Positions 26,213 through 35,340 of a DNA stretch of 64,000 nt are shown here, one piece after another. The position numbers and the translations under genes are program-made. How positions within the stretch are numbered: the first letter of the stretch is position 1; each line of letters begins with the position of its first letter. Origin of the DNA: Bog-532 sp963732345 (lineage in GTDB: Bacteria > Actinomycetota > Actinomycetes > Streptosporangiales > Streptosporangiaceae); NCBI GenBank assembly GCA_963732345.1, contig CAVSZI010000009.1:310001-374000 (forward strand). Direction: 5' to 3'. The notes beneath the pieces are model-generated. The model ran no database searches and was not told where the DNA came from. It saw only the letters and a list, made by a program, of their open reading frames with translations.

Positions 26213-26279
26213 TTACCTCGGTCCTGGCCGCCGCCGGGTGCGCCGCCAACCTGGCCTTCTACCTCTACCGGAGGTAATC

Positions 26280-26357
26280 ATGACGGGCCTGGTCACAGCG
26301 CCGATGAAGTGGTTCCGCGCGGTTGACAGCCGCACGAGGTCACAGGATGCCCGCTGA
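26280..26357 (+). CDS. Possible 25-residue small ORF
   Basis: ATG at 26280 is preceded by GGAGGTAATC, a good ribosome binding site, and encodes MTGLVTAPMKWFRAVDS and a short basic tail. A preceding open segment ends in LAFYLYRR just before it. This may be a degraded phage- or plasmid-type gene pair; coding status is uncertain. Confidence 0.25.
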   Translation: MTGLVTAPMKWFRAVDSRTRSQDAR

Positions 26358-26397
26358 GCGCCTGCCAGCGGGCCAGTTATTGGTATCAGTTCCCGCT

Positions 26398-26520
26398 GGA
26401 ATGGTCGAGCCATTCCGCCTGGGAATTGGGCCAGGGAATTGAGAGGGGCACCCTCCGGGGGTGAATGGCAGCCTCATTCCATTGGCTTTGCATTCATTCC
26501 GTTTCGGAATGGGGTGAATG
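26398..26520. repeat. Cluster of hairpins built on GGAATGG/CCATTCC
   Basis: GGAATGG-5-CCATTCC (26398-26416) and CATTCCG-TTT-CGGAATG (26495-26511) are perfect inverted repeats. Between and around them GAATGG, CATTCC and GGGAATTG recur several times. The stretch is AT-richer than its surroundings and carries no gene. It sits next to an ISKra4 transposase tail. Confidence 0.7.
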
Positions 26521-26577
26521 GATTTGGGTGCAGATCCTTTAGGGGTACCTGATCCGGTGTTAAAGCGGGACGATTGG

Positions 26578-26690
26578 TCATGCCGCAAGGATGCTGGGGT
26601 CTTTGTACCGTGCGCAGTGGATGCGTCGCTGTTCTTGTTCCAGGTGCCAGGTCCAGTAGGCGCCGAAGTCTCCATCGTTTCCTCCGGGGC
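26578..26690 (-). pseudogene. ISKra4-family transposase C-terminal remnant (2)
   Basis: The minus strand reads NDGDFGAYWTWHLEQEQRR, then IHCARYKDPSILAA and TGA, again the terminal block of ISKra4-type transposases but clearly diverged from the copy at 24841. No upstream part remains. Confidence 0.6.
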
Positions 26691-26758
26691 ATGCCGGAGG
26701 GGCCGATGATTTCTCCGCGAAGACGCCTACGCCGGCACACCGGCGGTTGCCGGCCAGG

Positions 26759-27355
26759 TCATCGTACCGGCGGGCCAGCGGCCACGCGGGCGACCAGGCC
26801 GGCGATCTGGTCGGCCAGGGGCGCGGCCGCGGTCAGGCGGTTGTCGATGACCGTGTGCGGGGCCGCCGGGGCGGTACCGAGGCGCATGCTGGCGGTGTAC
26901 GCGGCGAACTGCTCCAGCTTGGGCGCGTCCCGGGCGTACCCGCGGGCGGCGAGGCGCTGGCGCAGGGTGGCCGCGTCCGAACGGACCCAGACCAGGTGCA
27001 CGGTCCCGCCGCCGAGGTCATCCACCCAGGACCGCCACCGGTCCCCGTCGTGGATCTGCTGGGTGAACGGGCCGGACAGCAGGACGGGGCAGCCGTGCGC
27101 ACGGATCTCCCGGGCGGTGGACGTCATGCCCGCGTACTCGTGCACCTTGATGTGCTCGTCGTACCAGAGGCCCTCGCGCTCACCCGGCGGGCGGCCGGCC
27201 GCGGCGAGCGTCGCGGCCACGAACGACCCGTACATGGTGTCCTTGTCGAGCAGCGCCGGGGCCCCGTCCAGGGCGGCGAGCAGCAGGCCCGCGACCGTGC
27301 TCTTGCCCGCCCCGGGCGGCCCGGCCACCACCCACGCGGGCGCAGGAACGTCCAT
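26759..27355 (-). CDS. P-loop kinase-like ATPase (AAA_33 type)
   Basis: 198 residues with Walker A GPPGAGKST at positions 12-20 and a nucleoside/adenylylsulfate-kinase-like fold: DKDTMYGSFVAATL, VLLSGPFTQQ and the arginine-rich lid DAATLRQRLAARGYARD. Members of this group phosphorylate small molecules or antibiotics; the substrate is unknown. ATG 27355. Next on the same strand upstream is the amidohydrolase, 132 bp away. Confidence 0.8.
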   Translation of the reverse strand: MDVPAPAWVVAGPPGAGKSTVAGLLLAALDGAPALLDKDTMYGSFVAATLAAAGRPPGEREGLWYDEHIKVHEYAGMTSTAREIRAHGCPVLLSGPFTQQIHDGDRWRSWVDDLGGGTVHLVWVRSDAATLRQRLAARGYARDAPKLEQFAAYTASMRLGTAPAAPHTVIDNRLTAAAPLADQIAGLVARVAAGPPVR

Positions 27356-27487
27356 GCTCAGCGAGAATACGGTTCTGCGCCGCCGGAAGGATCACCGCGC
27401 CGCGTTTGTGGTCCGTTTGTGCGGCGAGGAATTCCCCATCTGCGAGCCGCGGCACCCGTCCCCCATCCGGACGGGAGACCGGGGGAC

Positions 27488-28339
27488 TTAGGCGGGCAGG
27501 CCGAGAATGCGGGCGGCGTTGCCGCGGAGCACCGCGTCCCGGACGGCGCCGGTGAGGCCGAGGTCGTCGAGCTCGGACAGGCACCGTTCGGGGGCGATGA
27601 ACGGGTAGTCACTGCCCCATACGAACTGATCCGACAGCCGGCCCCTGAGCTCGGCGATCACCTCCGGCGGGATCCGGCGCGGGGACCAGCCGGAGATGTC
27701 GATGAACACGTTGGTCTTGTGCAGCGCCACGGCGATCAGGTCCATCTGCCAGGGCCAGCCGAAATGCGCGGCCACCACGGTCAGCCCGGGATGCGCCGCG
27801 GCCACCGGGTCGAGCTTGAGCGGGTGGGCGTAGTCGATCCGGATGCCCTGGCCGCCGGGCCGGCGCGAGCCGATCCCGCTCGTCCCCGTGTGGAACAGGG
27901 CCAGCAGGCCGTGCTGCTGGCACGCGGCGAAGACCGGCCAGAACTGCGGATCGTCGGGCGCGAACGCCTGCAGCGACGGGTGGAACTTCACCCCGCGCAG
28001 GCCGAGCGCCGCGATGTTTCCCACCTCGGCGACCGCGGCGTCTCCCTTGTGCGGATCGACCGAGCCCAGGCCGGTGAAGACGTCGGGGTAGTCACGGCAG
28101 GCGGCCGCGACGGTCTCGTTCGGCACGCGCGGGCGCCCGGTCGCGGTTTCGGCGTCCCAGGCCAGCAGGACCGCCATCAGCCCGAGCTCCCGGTAGCGGC
28201 CAGCCAGCTCGCTCAGCGACTGCCGCTGCACCGGCGAGCGGAAGTAGGCCTCGGCCGCCTCGACGTAGCCGGCCATGCTGCCGTCCAGCCAGTCCGGCGT
28301 GGGCAGGTGCACGTGAAAGTCAATGGCCCTGGGTGACAC
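27488..28339 (-). CDS. Amidohydrolase 2 family (TIM-barrel, ACMSD-like)
   Basis: A 283-residue metal-dependent hydrolase or decarboxylase. Metal ligands appear as DFHVH (H9, H11), an FHTG His, AHFGWPW His, and the late Asp in WGSDYPF. The family includes ACMSD and resorcylate-type decarboxylases as well as hydrolases, so the reaction cannot be fixed. The gene is divergent from the serine hydrolase at 28449 with about 110 bp between them, sharing a promoter region. Confidence 0.85.
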   Translation of the reverse strand: MSPRAIDFHVHLPTPDWLDGSMAGYVEAAEAYFRSPVQRQSLSELAGRYRELGLMAVLLAWDAETATGRPRVPNETVAAACRDYPDVFTGLGSVDPHKGDAAVAEVGNIAALGLRGVKFHPSLQAFAPDDPQFWPVFAACQQHGLLALFHTGTSGIGSRRPGGQGIRIDYAHPLKLDPVAAAHPGLTVVAAHFGWPWQMDLIAVALHKTNVFIDISGWSPRRIPPEVIAELRGRLSDQFVWGSDYPFIAPERCLSELDDLGLTGAVRDAVLRGNAARILGLPA

Positions 28340-28448
28340 GGGCCCATAGTAGAGGGCGTGTCACGTTCTGGGTAGGCGGGCGGGGGCGCCCGGGGGGATA
28401 ATGGCGCCGCCGGGCGACGGTGCCCGGCGCGACGCGAGGGAGGGTGGC

Positions 28449-29618
28449 GTGACTTCTGGTATCGATGGCGCGGGCATGGACAAGGTTCTGCGGGGCGCGG
28501 TGGAAACGGGCGGGGTCCCGCACGTGGCGGCGATCGCCGCCGACCGCGACGGGGTGATCTACCAGGGGGCGGCCGGCCCGCGGGCGGTGGGCGAGAGCGC
28601 CCCCGTCGGCACGGACACGCTGTTCCGGATCATGTCGATGACCAAGATGCCGTGCACCGTGGTCGCCCTGCAGGAGATGGAGAAGGGCAACCTGGACCTG
28701 GACGCGCCGGTCGCCGACTACTGCCCCGAGTTCGCCGAGGTCCAGGTGCTGACCGGATTCGACGGCGACGCCCCGCGGCTGCGCCCGCCGGCCAGCCAGG
28801 CCACGGTCAGGCAGCTGCTCACGCACACCTCCGGCCTGGGCTACTGGTTCTGGAACGGCGACCTGGTGCGGTGGGAGGAGATCTCCGGCATCCCGAACGT
28901 CGTGGCCGGGCTGAAGGCCTCGCTCCGGGCGCCGCTGGTCGCCGACCCGGGCACCGCCTTCATCTACGGCATCAACACCGACTGGCTGGGCCAGGTCATC
29001 GAGGCGGTGACCGGGCTGAGCCTCGCCGTCGCGGTCAAGCAGGGCGTCACCGGACCGCTCGGGATGGATCACACGACCTTCCTGATGAACGACGACGAGC
29101 GGCTGAACTGCACGCCCGTGCACGTCAAGGGCGAGGACGGGAAATGGGCGTCCATCGGCGAGATCCTGAACCAGGCACCGGAGTACTGGGCCGGCGGCCA
29201 TGGGATGTACGGGCCGCCGAACGACTACATCAGGTTCGAGCGCGCCCTGCTGCGCGGCGGCGAGCTGGACGGAGCGCGGATCCTGCGGCAGGAGACCGTG
29301 GACGAGGCGTTCCGGAACCAGATCGGTGACCTGGACTTCCCCGCCGAGATCCCGACCTTCGACCCGTCCGCCAGCGGCACTCTGGCCCTGGGGCCCGGGT
29401 TCAAGTGGGGGTACGGGCTGGCGCTCAACACCCAGGATCTGCCCGGGATGCGGCGGGCCTGGTCCGGGGCGTGGGCCGGGCTGTGCAACACGCATTTCTG
29501 GGTGGACCGCACCACCGGGATCTGCGCCTCGATCTACAGCAATTTTCTGCCGTTCGTCACACCGGAGGCGTTCGCCCTCTACCAGGACTTCGAGCGGGCG
29601 CTGTATTCCGCGCTATAA
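28449..29618 (+). CDS. Serine hydrolase, beta-lactamase/esterase family
   Basis: 389 residues from the GTG at 28449 (upstream GAGGGAGGG is the ribosome binding site; an ATG at 28401 is possible). Active-site S63-M-T-K66, HTSGLGYWFW, second motif YGINTDW, and a C-terminal WAGLCNTHFWVD in the place of the KTG strand. It has no signal peptide. Same broad family as the gene at 19399 but not a close copy. Its stop overlaps the end of the converging sigma factor gene by six bases. Confidence 0.87.
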   Translation: MTSGIDGAGMDKVLRGAVETGGVPHVAAIAADRDGVIYQGAAGPRAVGESAPVGTDTLFRIMSMTKMPCTVVALQEMEKGNLDLDAPVADYCPEFAEVQVLTGFDGDAPRLRPPASQATVRQLLTHTSGLGYWFWNGDLVRWEEISGIPNVVAGLKASLRAPLVADPGTAFIYGINTDWLGQVIEAVTGLSLAVAVKQGVTGPLGMDHTTFLMNDDERLNCTPVHVKGEDGKWASIGEILNQAPEYWAGGHGMYGPPNDYIRFERALLRGGELDGARILRQETVDEAFRNQIGDLDFPAEIPTFDPSASGTLALGPGFKWGYGLALNTQDLPGMRRAWSGAWAGLCNTHFWVDRTTGICASIYSNFLPFVTPEAFALYQDFERALYSAL

Positions 29619-30896
29619 CCGGGCCGGGGGCTGGCCGCGCCGGCGGGCCTGCTCGGCTCGCGCGGCCGTCAGCTCCCGTTCCGGCCCGTTCCGGGTCAAT
29701 TCGGCCGCGCGCTCGAATTCGGCCTGCGCCTCGGCGGCCCGCCCCAGCTTCATCAGCAGGTCGCCGCGCACGCTGGCCAGCAGGTGGTAGCCGCGCAGGG
29801 CGGGCTCGCCGACGAGCTGGTCCACCAGGTCCAGGCCGGCCTGGGGGCCGAACGCCATCGACAGCGCGACGGCGCGGTTCAGCTCGACCACGGGTGACGG
29901 CAGCACACTGGCCAGGATGCCGTACAGCTCGGTGATCCGCGCCCAGTCGGTGTCGCCAGCCCGGAAGGCGCGCGCATGGCACGCGGCGATGGCGGCCTGC
30001 AGCGTGTAAGGGCCGTGCGCGCCGCCGAGCTTTTCGGCGCGGTCCAGGGCGGCCAGGCCGCGGTTGATGAGCAGCCGGTCCCACCGCGTCCGGTCCTGGT
30101 CGAGCAGCAGCACCGGCCGGCCGGACGGCCCCGTGCGGGCCTCGATCCGGGACGCCTGGATCTCCATCAGCGCGGCCAGCCCGTGCACCTCGGGTTCGGC
30201 GGGCGCGATCTGGGCCAGCAGGCGGCCCAGCCGGAGGGCCTCGTGGCAGAGGTCCGGCCGCATCCAGTCCTCGCCGGCGGTGGCCGAATAGCCCTCGTTG
30301 AAGATGAGGTACATGGCCTCGAGGACGGACGACAGCCGGGACGGCCGCTGCGCGCTGTCCGGCGTCTCGAACGGCACCTTCGCGTTCGCGAGGGTCTTCT
30401 TGGCCCGGACGATCCGCTGCGCGATCGTCGGCTCCGGCACCAGGTAGGCGCGGGCGATCTCGGCCGTGGTCAGGCCGCCCAGCAGGCGCAGTGTGAGCGC
30501 CACCCGCGCGGGCACCGCGAGCACCGGATGGCACGCGGTGAAGGTGAGCCGGAGCATGTCGTCGTCGATGTCGTCGCCGGCGGCCTGGTCGAACTCCGCG
30601 GGCGCCCCGGCGTCCGTCTCCAGGTCCCGGCCGATCTGGGCGTACTTGCGCTCCAGCTCACGGTTGCGGCGGAACAGGTCGATGGCGCGCCGCTTGGCCA
30701 CGGCCGTCAGCCAGGCGCCGGGGTTCGCGGGTACCCCCGAGCCCGGCCACTGCTCCAGCGCCGCGACCACGGCGTCCTGGGCCAGTTCCTCGGCCAGGCC
30801 GACGTCGCCGGTGAAGCGGGCCAGCGTGGCCACCAGGCGGGCCCACTCGATCCGGACGACCGCGTCGACCGCCGCATGCGCAGCCGAATCCGTCAC
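29613..30896 (-). CDS. ECF42-type RNA polymerase sigma factor with C-terminal TPR extension
   Basis: 427 residues. Sigma region 2 (VGLAEELAQDAVVAALEQWP, WLTAVAKRRAIDLFRR), sigma region 4 (GLTTAEIARAYLVPEPTIAQ RIVRAKK) and a long C-terminal helical extension (about residues 190-420) with TPR-like repeats. No anti-sigma factor gene is present. ECF42 sigmas are characteristically linked to DGPF/YCII proteins and need the extension for activity; that partner is encoded directly upstream at 31006-31347. GTG start. Confidence 0.88.
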   Translation of the reverse strand: MTDSAAHAAVDAVVRIEWARLVATLARFTGDVGLAEELAQDAVVAALEQWPGSGVPANPGAWLTAVAKRRAIDLFRRNRELERKYAQIGRDLETDAGAPAEFDQAAGDDIDDDMLRLTFTACHPVLAVPARVALTLRLLGGLTTAEIARAYLVPEPTIAQRIVRAKKTLANAKVPFETPDSAQRPSRLSSVLEAMYLIFNEGYSATAGEDWMRPDLCHEALRLGRLLAQIAPAEPEVHGLAALMEIQASRIEARTGPSGRPVLLLDQDRTRWDRLLINRGLAALDRAEKLGGAHGPYTLQAAIAACHARAFRAGDTDWARITELYGILASVLPSPVVELNRAVALSMAFGPQAGLDLVDQLVGEPALRGYHLLASVRGDLLMKLGRAAEAQAEFERAAELTRNGPERELTAARAEQARRRGQPPARL

Positions 30897-31005
30897 GCCA
30901 CGATGACATCATCTGAGCGGGATACGCGGCAAGCGGCCCGGCGGGTGGCGCCGCGTGGCGCGGCACCACCCGCGCAGGGCAGCTCATGGCGCGGTCCCGG
31001 TGCGC

Positions 31006-31347
31006 TCAGCCGCCATAGACCGGCCGGACCGTGACCTCGCCCTCACCGGCGAGGGCCATGAATCGCTTGGTCCACTCGATGGCCTCGGCCCGGTCGCGGT
31101 ACTCCGTCAGCGCCCAGCCGCCGACCAGTTCCTTGGCCTCGGTGAACGGGCCGTCCAGCACGGTGAACTCACCGTCGCGGTACTGCACCTTGATCGCCTC
31201 GTCCAGCGGGGCGACGCCGCCCGTGGCCAGCAGGACGCCGGCCTTGGTGGCTTCCTCCACGAACGCGCCCATCTTGGCGTAGTCCTCCGGGGTCGGGGCC
31301 GCCATCGGGGCGGACGGGTCGCCGAAGGTGTAACAGAGGTATCGCAT
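31006..31347 (-). CDS. DGPF/YCII-related protein
   Basis: 113 residues containing the namesake motif LDGPFTEAKELVGGW, with the ferredoxin-like YCII fold (MRYLCYTFGDPS...). AAAGGAG lies nine bases ahead of the ATG. Such proteins are the usual genomic companions and transcriptional targets of ECF42 sigma factors; their biochemical role is not settled. It leads the sigma factor by 109 bp on the same strand, probably one operon. Confidence 0.88.
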   Translation of the reverse strand: MRYLCYTFGDPSAPMAAPTPEDYAKMGAFVEEATKAGVLLATGGVAPLDEAIKVQYRDGEFTVLDGPFTEAKELVGGWALTEYRDRAEAIEWTKRFMALAGEGEVTVRPVYGG

Positions 31348-31398
31348 GGTCGTGCTCCTTTCGGTAGGTGGCGGGCGGTGCGGCCCGTTTGCCCACAC

Positions 31399-31425
31399 GT
31401 CGAACGCCGCGGCGCCAGATCGACA
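31399..31425 (-). promoter_or_regulatory. Candidate ECF42 promoter
   Basis: On the minus strand TGTCGA (31425-31420), a 17-bp spacer and CGAC (31402-31399) precede the DGPF gene by about 52 bp. TGTCGA is the -35 element I recall for ECF42 promoters, with a CGA/TC -10. A CGGAA-TATTT-TTCCG hairpin lies just upstream (31431-31445). Confidence 0.55.
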
Positions 31426-31639
31426 CGCGCCGGAATATTTTTCCGAACGTGGCGGCCGGGGAACATCGGCCGGGCTGCTAGCGTTGCGATCCGTGGCGGC
31501 ACAGATGCCGCCGTTCTCGCGGGCACACGGCCCGCGTGGTCGCTTGTGTGAGCAGTCCGCTGGTCGGCGAGTCACTTTTCGCCGCTGTCGTCGACGTCTC
31601 TGACATGACGCGGCCCCGAATCAGCGATGGAGTTCATGC

Positions 31640-33221
31640 ATGTCTGACAATGCAAGGCGACGGCGCGCGCCCGCCCGCTCGCACGGTCCCCGCGAGCCGG
31701 AACCCGGCCGCCGCGGCCAGCCCGCACGCCGCGGGGGTGAGCCTACCGGCGGCGCGGCGCGGCGCGGCGGCAAGCCGGCGGGCCGGGCGGCCGGACGGCC
31801 GTCCCGGCCGGTCCGGCCCGCGCAGCCCGACCCTTACGCAGGGCTCGACCGCGCCCTGTCCGACGCCGCCGCCCAGCCGGCGCCCGCATCAGCGTCGTTC
31901 GGCCAGCTTGGCCTGCCCGAGCGGCTGATCAGCGCGCTGGCGGCGCGGAACATTCACGAGCCGTTCGCGATCCAGGCGCGGGCGCTGCCGGACGCGATGG
32001 CCGGGCGCGACGTGCTCGGCCGGGCGCAGACCGGTTCGGGCAAGACGCTCGCCTTCGGCCTGCCGATGCTGACCCGGCTGACCGGCACCGCGGGCCCCAA
32101 GGGCGCCCCGCGCGGCCTGGTCCTGGTGCCCACGCGTGAGCTGGCCCAGCAGGTCGCCGACGTGCTCACGCCACTCGGCCGCGGCGTCGGCGTGACCGTC
32201 ACGACCGTCTACGGCGGCGTGCCGTACGGCCGCCAGATCACCCAGCTGCGGAACGGCGTGGACATCGTCGTCGCCACCCCGGGCCGGCTGATCGACCTGC
32301 TCGACCGGGGGGCCTGCACGCTCAGCGGCATCGAGATCACGGTTCTGGACGAGGCCGACCACATGGCCGACCTCGGCTTCCTGCCCGCGGTGACCCGCAT
32401 CCTGGACGAGACCCCGGCGGGCGGCCAGCGGATGCTGTTCTCCGCCACGCTGGACCGGCGGGTCGGGCAGCTGGTGACCCGCTACCTCAACGACCCCGCG
32501 CTGCACGCGGTGGCGCCGCAGGCCGAGACGGCGAGCGTGGCCGAGCACAGTGTGCTGGTGCTGCACGCCGAGGACAAACTGCCGGTAGCCGCGGAGATCG
32601 CCAGCCAGCGCGCGGACCCTGTTCTTCGTCCGGACCAAGCACGGCGCGGACCGGCTCGCCCGGCAGCTGAGCAAGGCAGGGGTGGCCGCCGAGGCCATTC
32701 ACGGCAACCGGAACCAGAGCCAGCGGCAGCGCGCGCTGGACGCGTTCGCGGCCGGCCACCCGCGGGTCCTCGTCGCCACCGACGTCGCCGCCCGCGGCAT
32801 CCACGTCGACGACGTGGAGCTGGTCGTGCACTTCGATCCGCCCAACGACCATAAGGACTACCTGCACCGCTCCGGCCGTACGGCCCGCGCGGGGGCGTCC
32901 GGGCTGGTCGTGACGCTGGCCGAGGAAGGCCAGGTCCGGGAACTGCAGCGGATGCACGACGCGGCGGGCGTGAGCGCGCCGCGGCACCACGTCGGCGTGG
33001 GGCATCACCTGGTCCGGGAGATCGCGACGACCGGCACACCGGTCCCGCCCCCGCCGCCCGCCTCGGCCGGGCGGGCGGGCGCCAAGCGGCGGCGGCCGCG
33101 TGCCGTTCACCCGACCGGCGACCGGGCGCACGCGCCCAGCCGTGGCGGCCGGGTAAGCCAGACACGGGGTAGCCAGACACGGGGCGGCCACCCGAACCGG
33201 GGCCCGCGCGAGGCAGCGTAG
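31640..33221 (+). pseudogene. DEAD-box RNA helicase, frameshifted
   Basis: About 527 residues in two frames. The first has an Arg/Gly-rich basic N-terminus (residues 1-75), the Q motif (IHEPFAIQARALP), Walker A AQTGSGKT, PTRELAQQ, ATPGRLID, DEAD in VLDEADHMAD and SAT. The second resumes at TLFFVRTKHGADRLAR and has ATDVAARGIHVDDVELVVHF and HRSGRTARAG, ending in a basic tail. One base is off at about 32615 (CGCGCGGACC). If corrected it is a complete RhlE/CshA-like RNA unwinding enzyme for ribosome assembly or mRNA decay. Confidence 0.85.
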
Positions 33222-33260
33222 CCCAGCCGCACGGTGCCAGCCGAGGGGCCAGCCGAAAGG

Positions 33261-33283
33261 GGCCAGCCGAAAAGGGGCTGGCC
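33261..33283. terminator. Hairpin terminator after the DEAD-box helicase
   Basis: GGCCAGCC, a 7-base loop and GGCTGGCC form a perfect 8-bp stem 40 bp after the helicase stop. The same segments recur in direct orientation nearby (GGGGCTGGCCGAAAA twice), giving alternative pairings. Confidence 0.6.
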
Positions 33284-33329
33284 GAAAAGGGGCTGGCCGC
33301 CGGCTGGGTGGCGCTGGCAGGCTGGGCGG

Positions 33330-33839
33330 GTGAGCCTGCCATTTCCTGAACCGACGGCGCCGGCGGCGTCGCGGGCCGAGGTCTTCCTGCGGTACCTGGA
33401 CTACTTCCGCTCCCGGCTGGTCAGCAAGCTCGAAGGGCTGCCCAGCGGCGAACTCCGCGCCAGCCGGCTGCCGTCCGGCTGGGTGCCGATCGAGCTGATC
33501 AAGCACCTGGCCTTCGTAGAGATGCGGTGGCTGGAGTGGGGCTTCGAAGGCCGCGACCAGCCCGATGTGTGGGGCGATATCAAGGATGACCGCTGGTACG
33601 TCGCCCCCGATGAGAGGCTGGCCGGCCTGGTGGCGGCGCTGAACGCCCAGGCCGGACGGACCAGGGCGATCGTCGGGGCACACGATCTGGCCGACACCGG
33701 CCAGCCCGGCGAACGGTGGGACGGGGCCGATCCCCCATCCCTGGAACGGGTCCTGTTCCACCTGCTGCAGGAGTACGCGCGGCACGTCGGCCAGATGGAC
33801 ATCGTCAGCGAGCTGGCCGGCGGTCCAGTCGGGGAATGA
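33330..33839 (+). CDS. DinB/DUF664-family protein
   Basis: 169 residues from the GTG at 33330 (the frame is open upstream but only through low-complexity repeat). Four-helix DinB fold with the metal-site His residues in LIKHLAFVEMRWLEW and LLQEYARHVGQMDIV. DUF664/DinB proteins in actinobacteria are mycothiol-dependent or related transferases; the substrate is unknown. Converges on the Nudix gene. Confidence 0.8.
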   Translation: MSLPFPEPTAPAASRAEVFLRYLDYFRSRLVSKLEGLPSGELRASRLPSGWVPIELIKHLAFVEMRWLEWGFEGRDQPDVWGDIKDDRWYVAPDERLAGLVAALNAQAGRTRAIVGAHDLADTGQPGERWDGADPPSLERVLFHLLQEYARHVGQMDIVSELAGGPVGE

Positions 33840-33853
33840 CCGCGCGGGGCCGG

Positions 33854-34320
33854 CTAGGCCAGGACGTCCCGGATCAGCGTGGCCAGCCCGGTGGGCCAGA
33901 CGGTCTCGGTGGTGCTGTCCAGCTCCGTCAGTGTCCACCAGCGCCAGGCGGCGATGCCGTCGGTCGCGTGCATCGCGTCGACCCCGCGGATCTCGCGGCA
34001 CGCCGGGCCGGTCCGCGCGAGGTACAGCCGCTCCCGCTGCCGCACCAACCGGCCCGAATATTCCGTGGTCCACGTGCGGCGGAGCACCTCGGCACCCAGC
34101 GGGATGTCATTCCAGCCGGTCTCCTCGGCGAGCTCACGGAGCGCGGCGGCCCTGAAGTCCTCGCCGTCATTCAGCCCGCCGCCAGGGGTCGTCCAGTGGC
34201 TTCCGTTGGGCGGGCCGTCGTCGTAGCGCATCAGCAGCACCCGGTCGTCTGGATCGAGCAGGACGACGCGGGCGGCGCGGCGCACCAGGAGACCGTTCAC
34301 GGCTGGGACCATGCCTCCCA
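33854..34320 (-). CDS. Nudix hydrolase
   Basis: 155 residues from the ATG at 34320; 34348 and 34311 are alternatives. A perfect Nudix box (GGLNDGEDFRAAALRELAEE then TG) follows TTPG. The enzyme should hydrolyse a nucleoside-diphosphate-linked compound with Mg2+. The C-terminal WPTGLATLIRDVLA is the usual closing helix. Divergent from the gene at 34373. Confidence 0.85.
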
Positions 34321-34372
34321 TTGTGCCGTTTTGAGACCTGGGCGGCACGGCCGTGGTGCGAGCATCAGCGCC

Positions 34373-35056
34373 ATGGCCGGGACAAACGCTGCCTCATCGC
34401 AGGCGCAGAAGCTGACCGTCGCCCTGGACCTGCCGTCGGCGCAGGTGCTGGCGGACCAGATCTCGACCATCCAGGATCTGCAGTTCGTGATGGAGTGCTG
34501 CAAGCGGCTGCTGACCGAGCTCGTCAAACCGGAGGAAGAGCGGGACGCGGTGGTGCCGCAGGCGCTCTGGTCGGCCGCGCTGATGGGCTACGACCGCTGC
34601 TTCACCAAGGGCAAGCGGTTCGGGCTCACCGCCGACGACGTCCGGAGCCTGCCGCTCGAGGGCCAGGTGATGAAGTTCCACAACTGGGTCGTCGACGAGC
34701 GCAACAAGCTTGCCCGGCATCCGGCCAACCCTTATGACGTGGCCCGGGTCGGCGCCGTCCTGTCCCCGCCCCGGTCCTCGTCCGCGTCCTTGCCTGGCCA
34801 GCCGGAACGGCGGGTGGAGGGGATCACCGTGCTGTCGGCGAGCCACGTCCTGGTCGACGGGGCCGGGGTCCGCCAGCTCGGGGCACTGGCATCCGAGCTG
34901 GCCAAGCAGACCGCCGAGAGGGCGCAGAAGCAGGAGAGCACCGTGCTCGCCGAGGTGCAGGAGATCGGCCTGGAAAAGCTGTACGCCCTGCCGCCGCTGC
35001 CCGTGGGCCCCGCCGGCGGCGACGATGGCGAAGAGGAACCCGCCGGCGACGCCTAG
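34373..35056 (+). CDS. Hypothetical helical protein
   Basis: 227 residues, mostly alpha-helical, with QDLQFVMECCKRLLTELVK, an FHNWVVDERNKLARHPANPY segment reminiscent of HEPN-like or abortive-infection-type helical domains, a Ser/Pro linker and a helical end (LGALASELAKQTAERAQKQE). An acidic tail closes it. No family assigned with confidence. Divergent from the Nudix gene with about 50 bp between starts. Confidence 0.6.
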   Translation: MAGTNAASSQAQKLTVALDLPSAQVLADQISTIQDLQFVMECCKRLLTELVKPEEERDAVVPQALWSAALMGYDRCFTKGKRFGLTADDVRSLPLEGQVMKFHNWVVDERNKLARHPANPYDVARVGAVLSPPRSSSASLPGQPERRVEGITVLSASHVLVDGAGVRQLGALASELAKQTAERAQKQESTVLAEVQEIGLEKLYALPPLPVGPAGGDDGEEEPAGDA

Positions 35057-35153
35057 CGAGCCACGGCCTCCGCGCGGGCCGCGCCCCGGCCGCACATGGT
35101 TCGGTTTCACCAACGCTATTCAGCGCCCGTTGACCAAATCCTTGCAGGCCGCA

Positions 35154-35177
35154 AACCCCGTCCGTCAGGGCGGGGTT
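35154..35177. repeat. Hairpin AACCCCG...CGGGGTT
   Basis: A 7-bp stem with further CC/GG pairing round GTCA. It lies 98 bp after the hypothetical gene, in an otherwise empty 284-bp gap. It can be a terminator, or a TnpB-type element end, since similar CCCCG-GTCAG-CGGGG hairpins close IS200/IS605 elements. Confidence 0.5.
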
Positions 35178-35340
35178 AGCCCGGCGGTGGTCCGGGCGGG
35201 CGGAAGTCTCGGGAGTAGCGTCAGCGGAGAGCGCTAAGGGCGCGCCGGGCGTCATGGGGTGAACGGGAGGCTGATGCCCCGGTTCCCGCCGTCTCTGACG
35301 AGCGGCGCGGGCGGCGCCGCGCGGGCGCGGGCTGCTCCTT

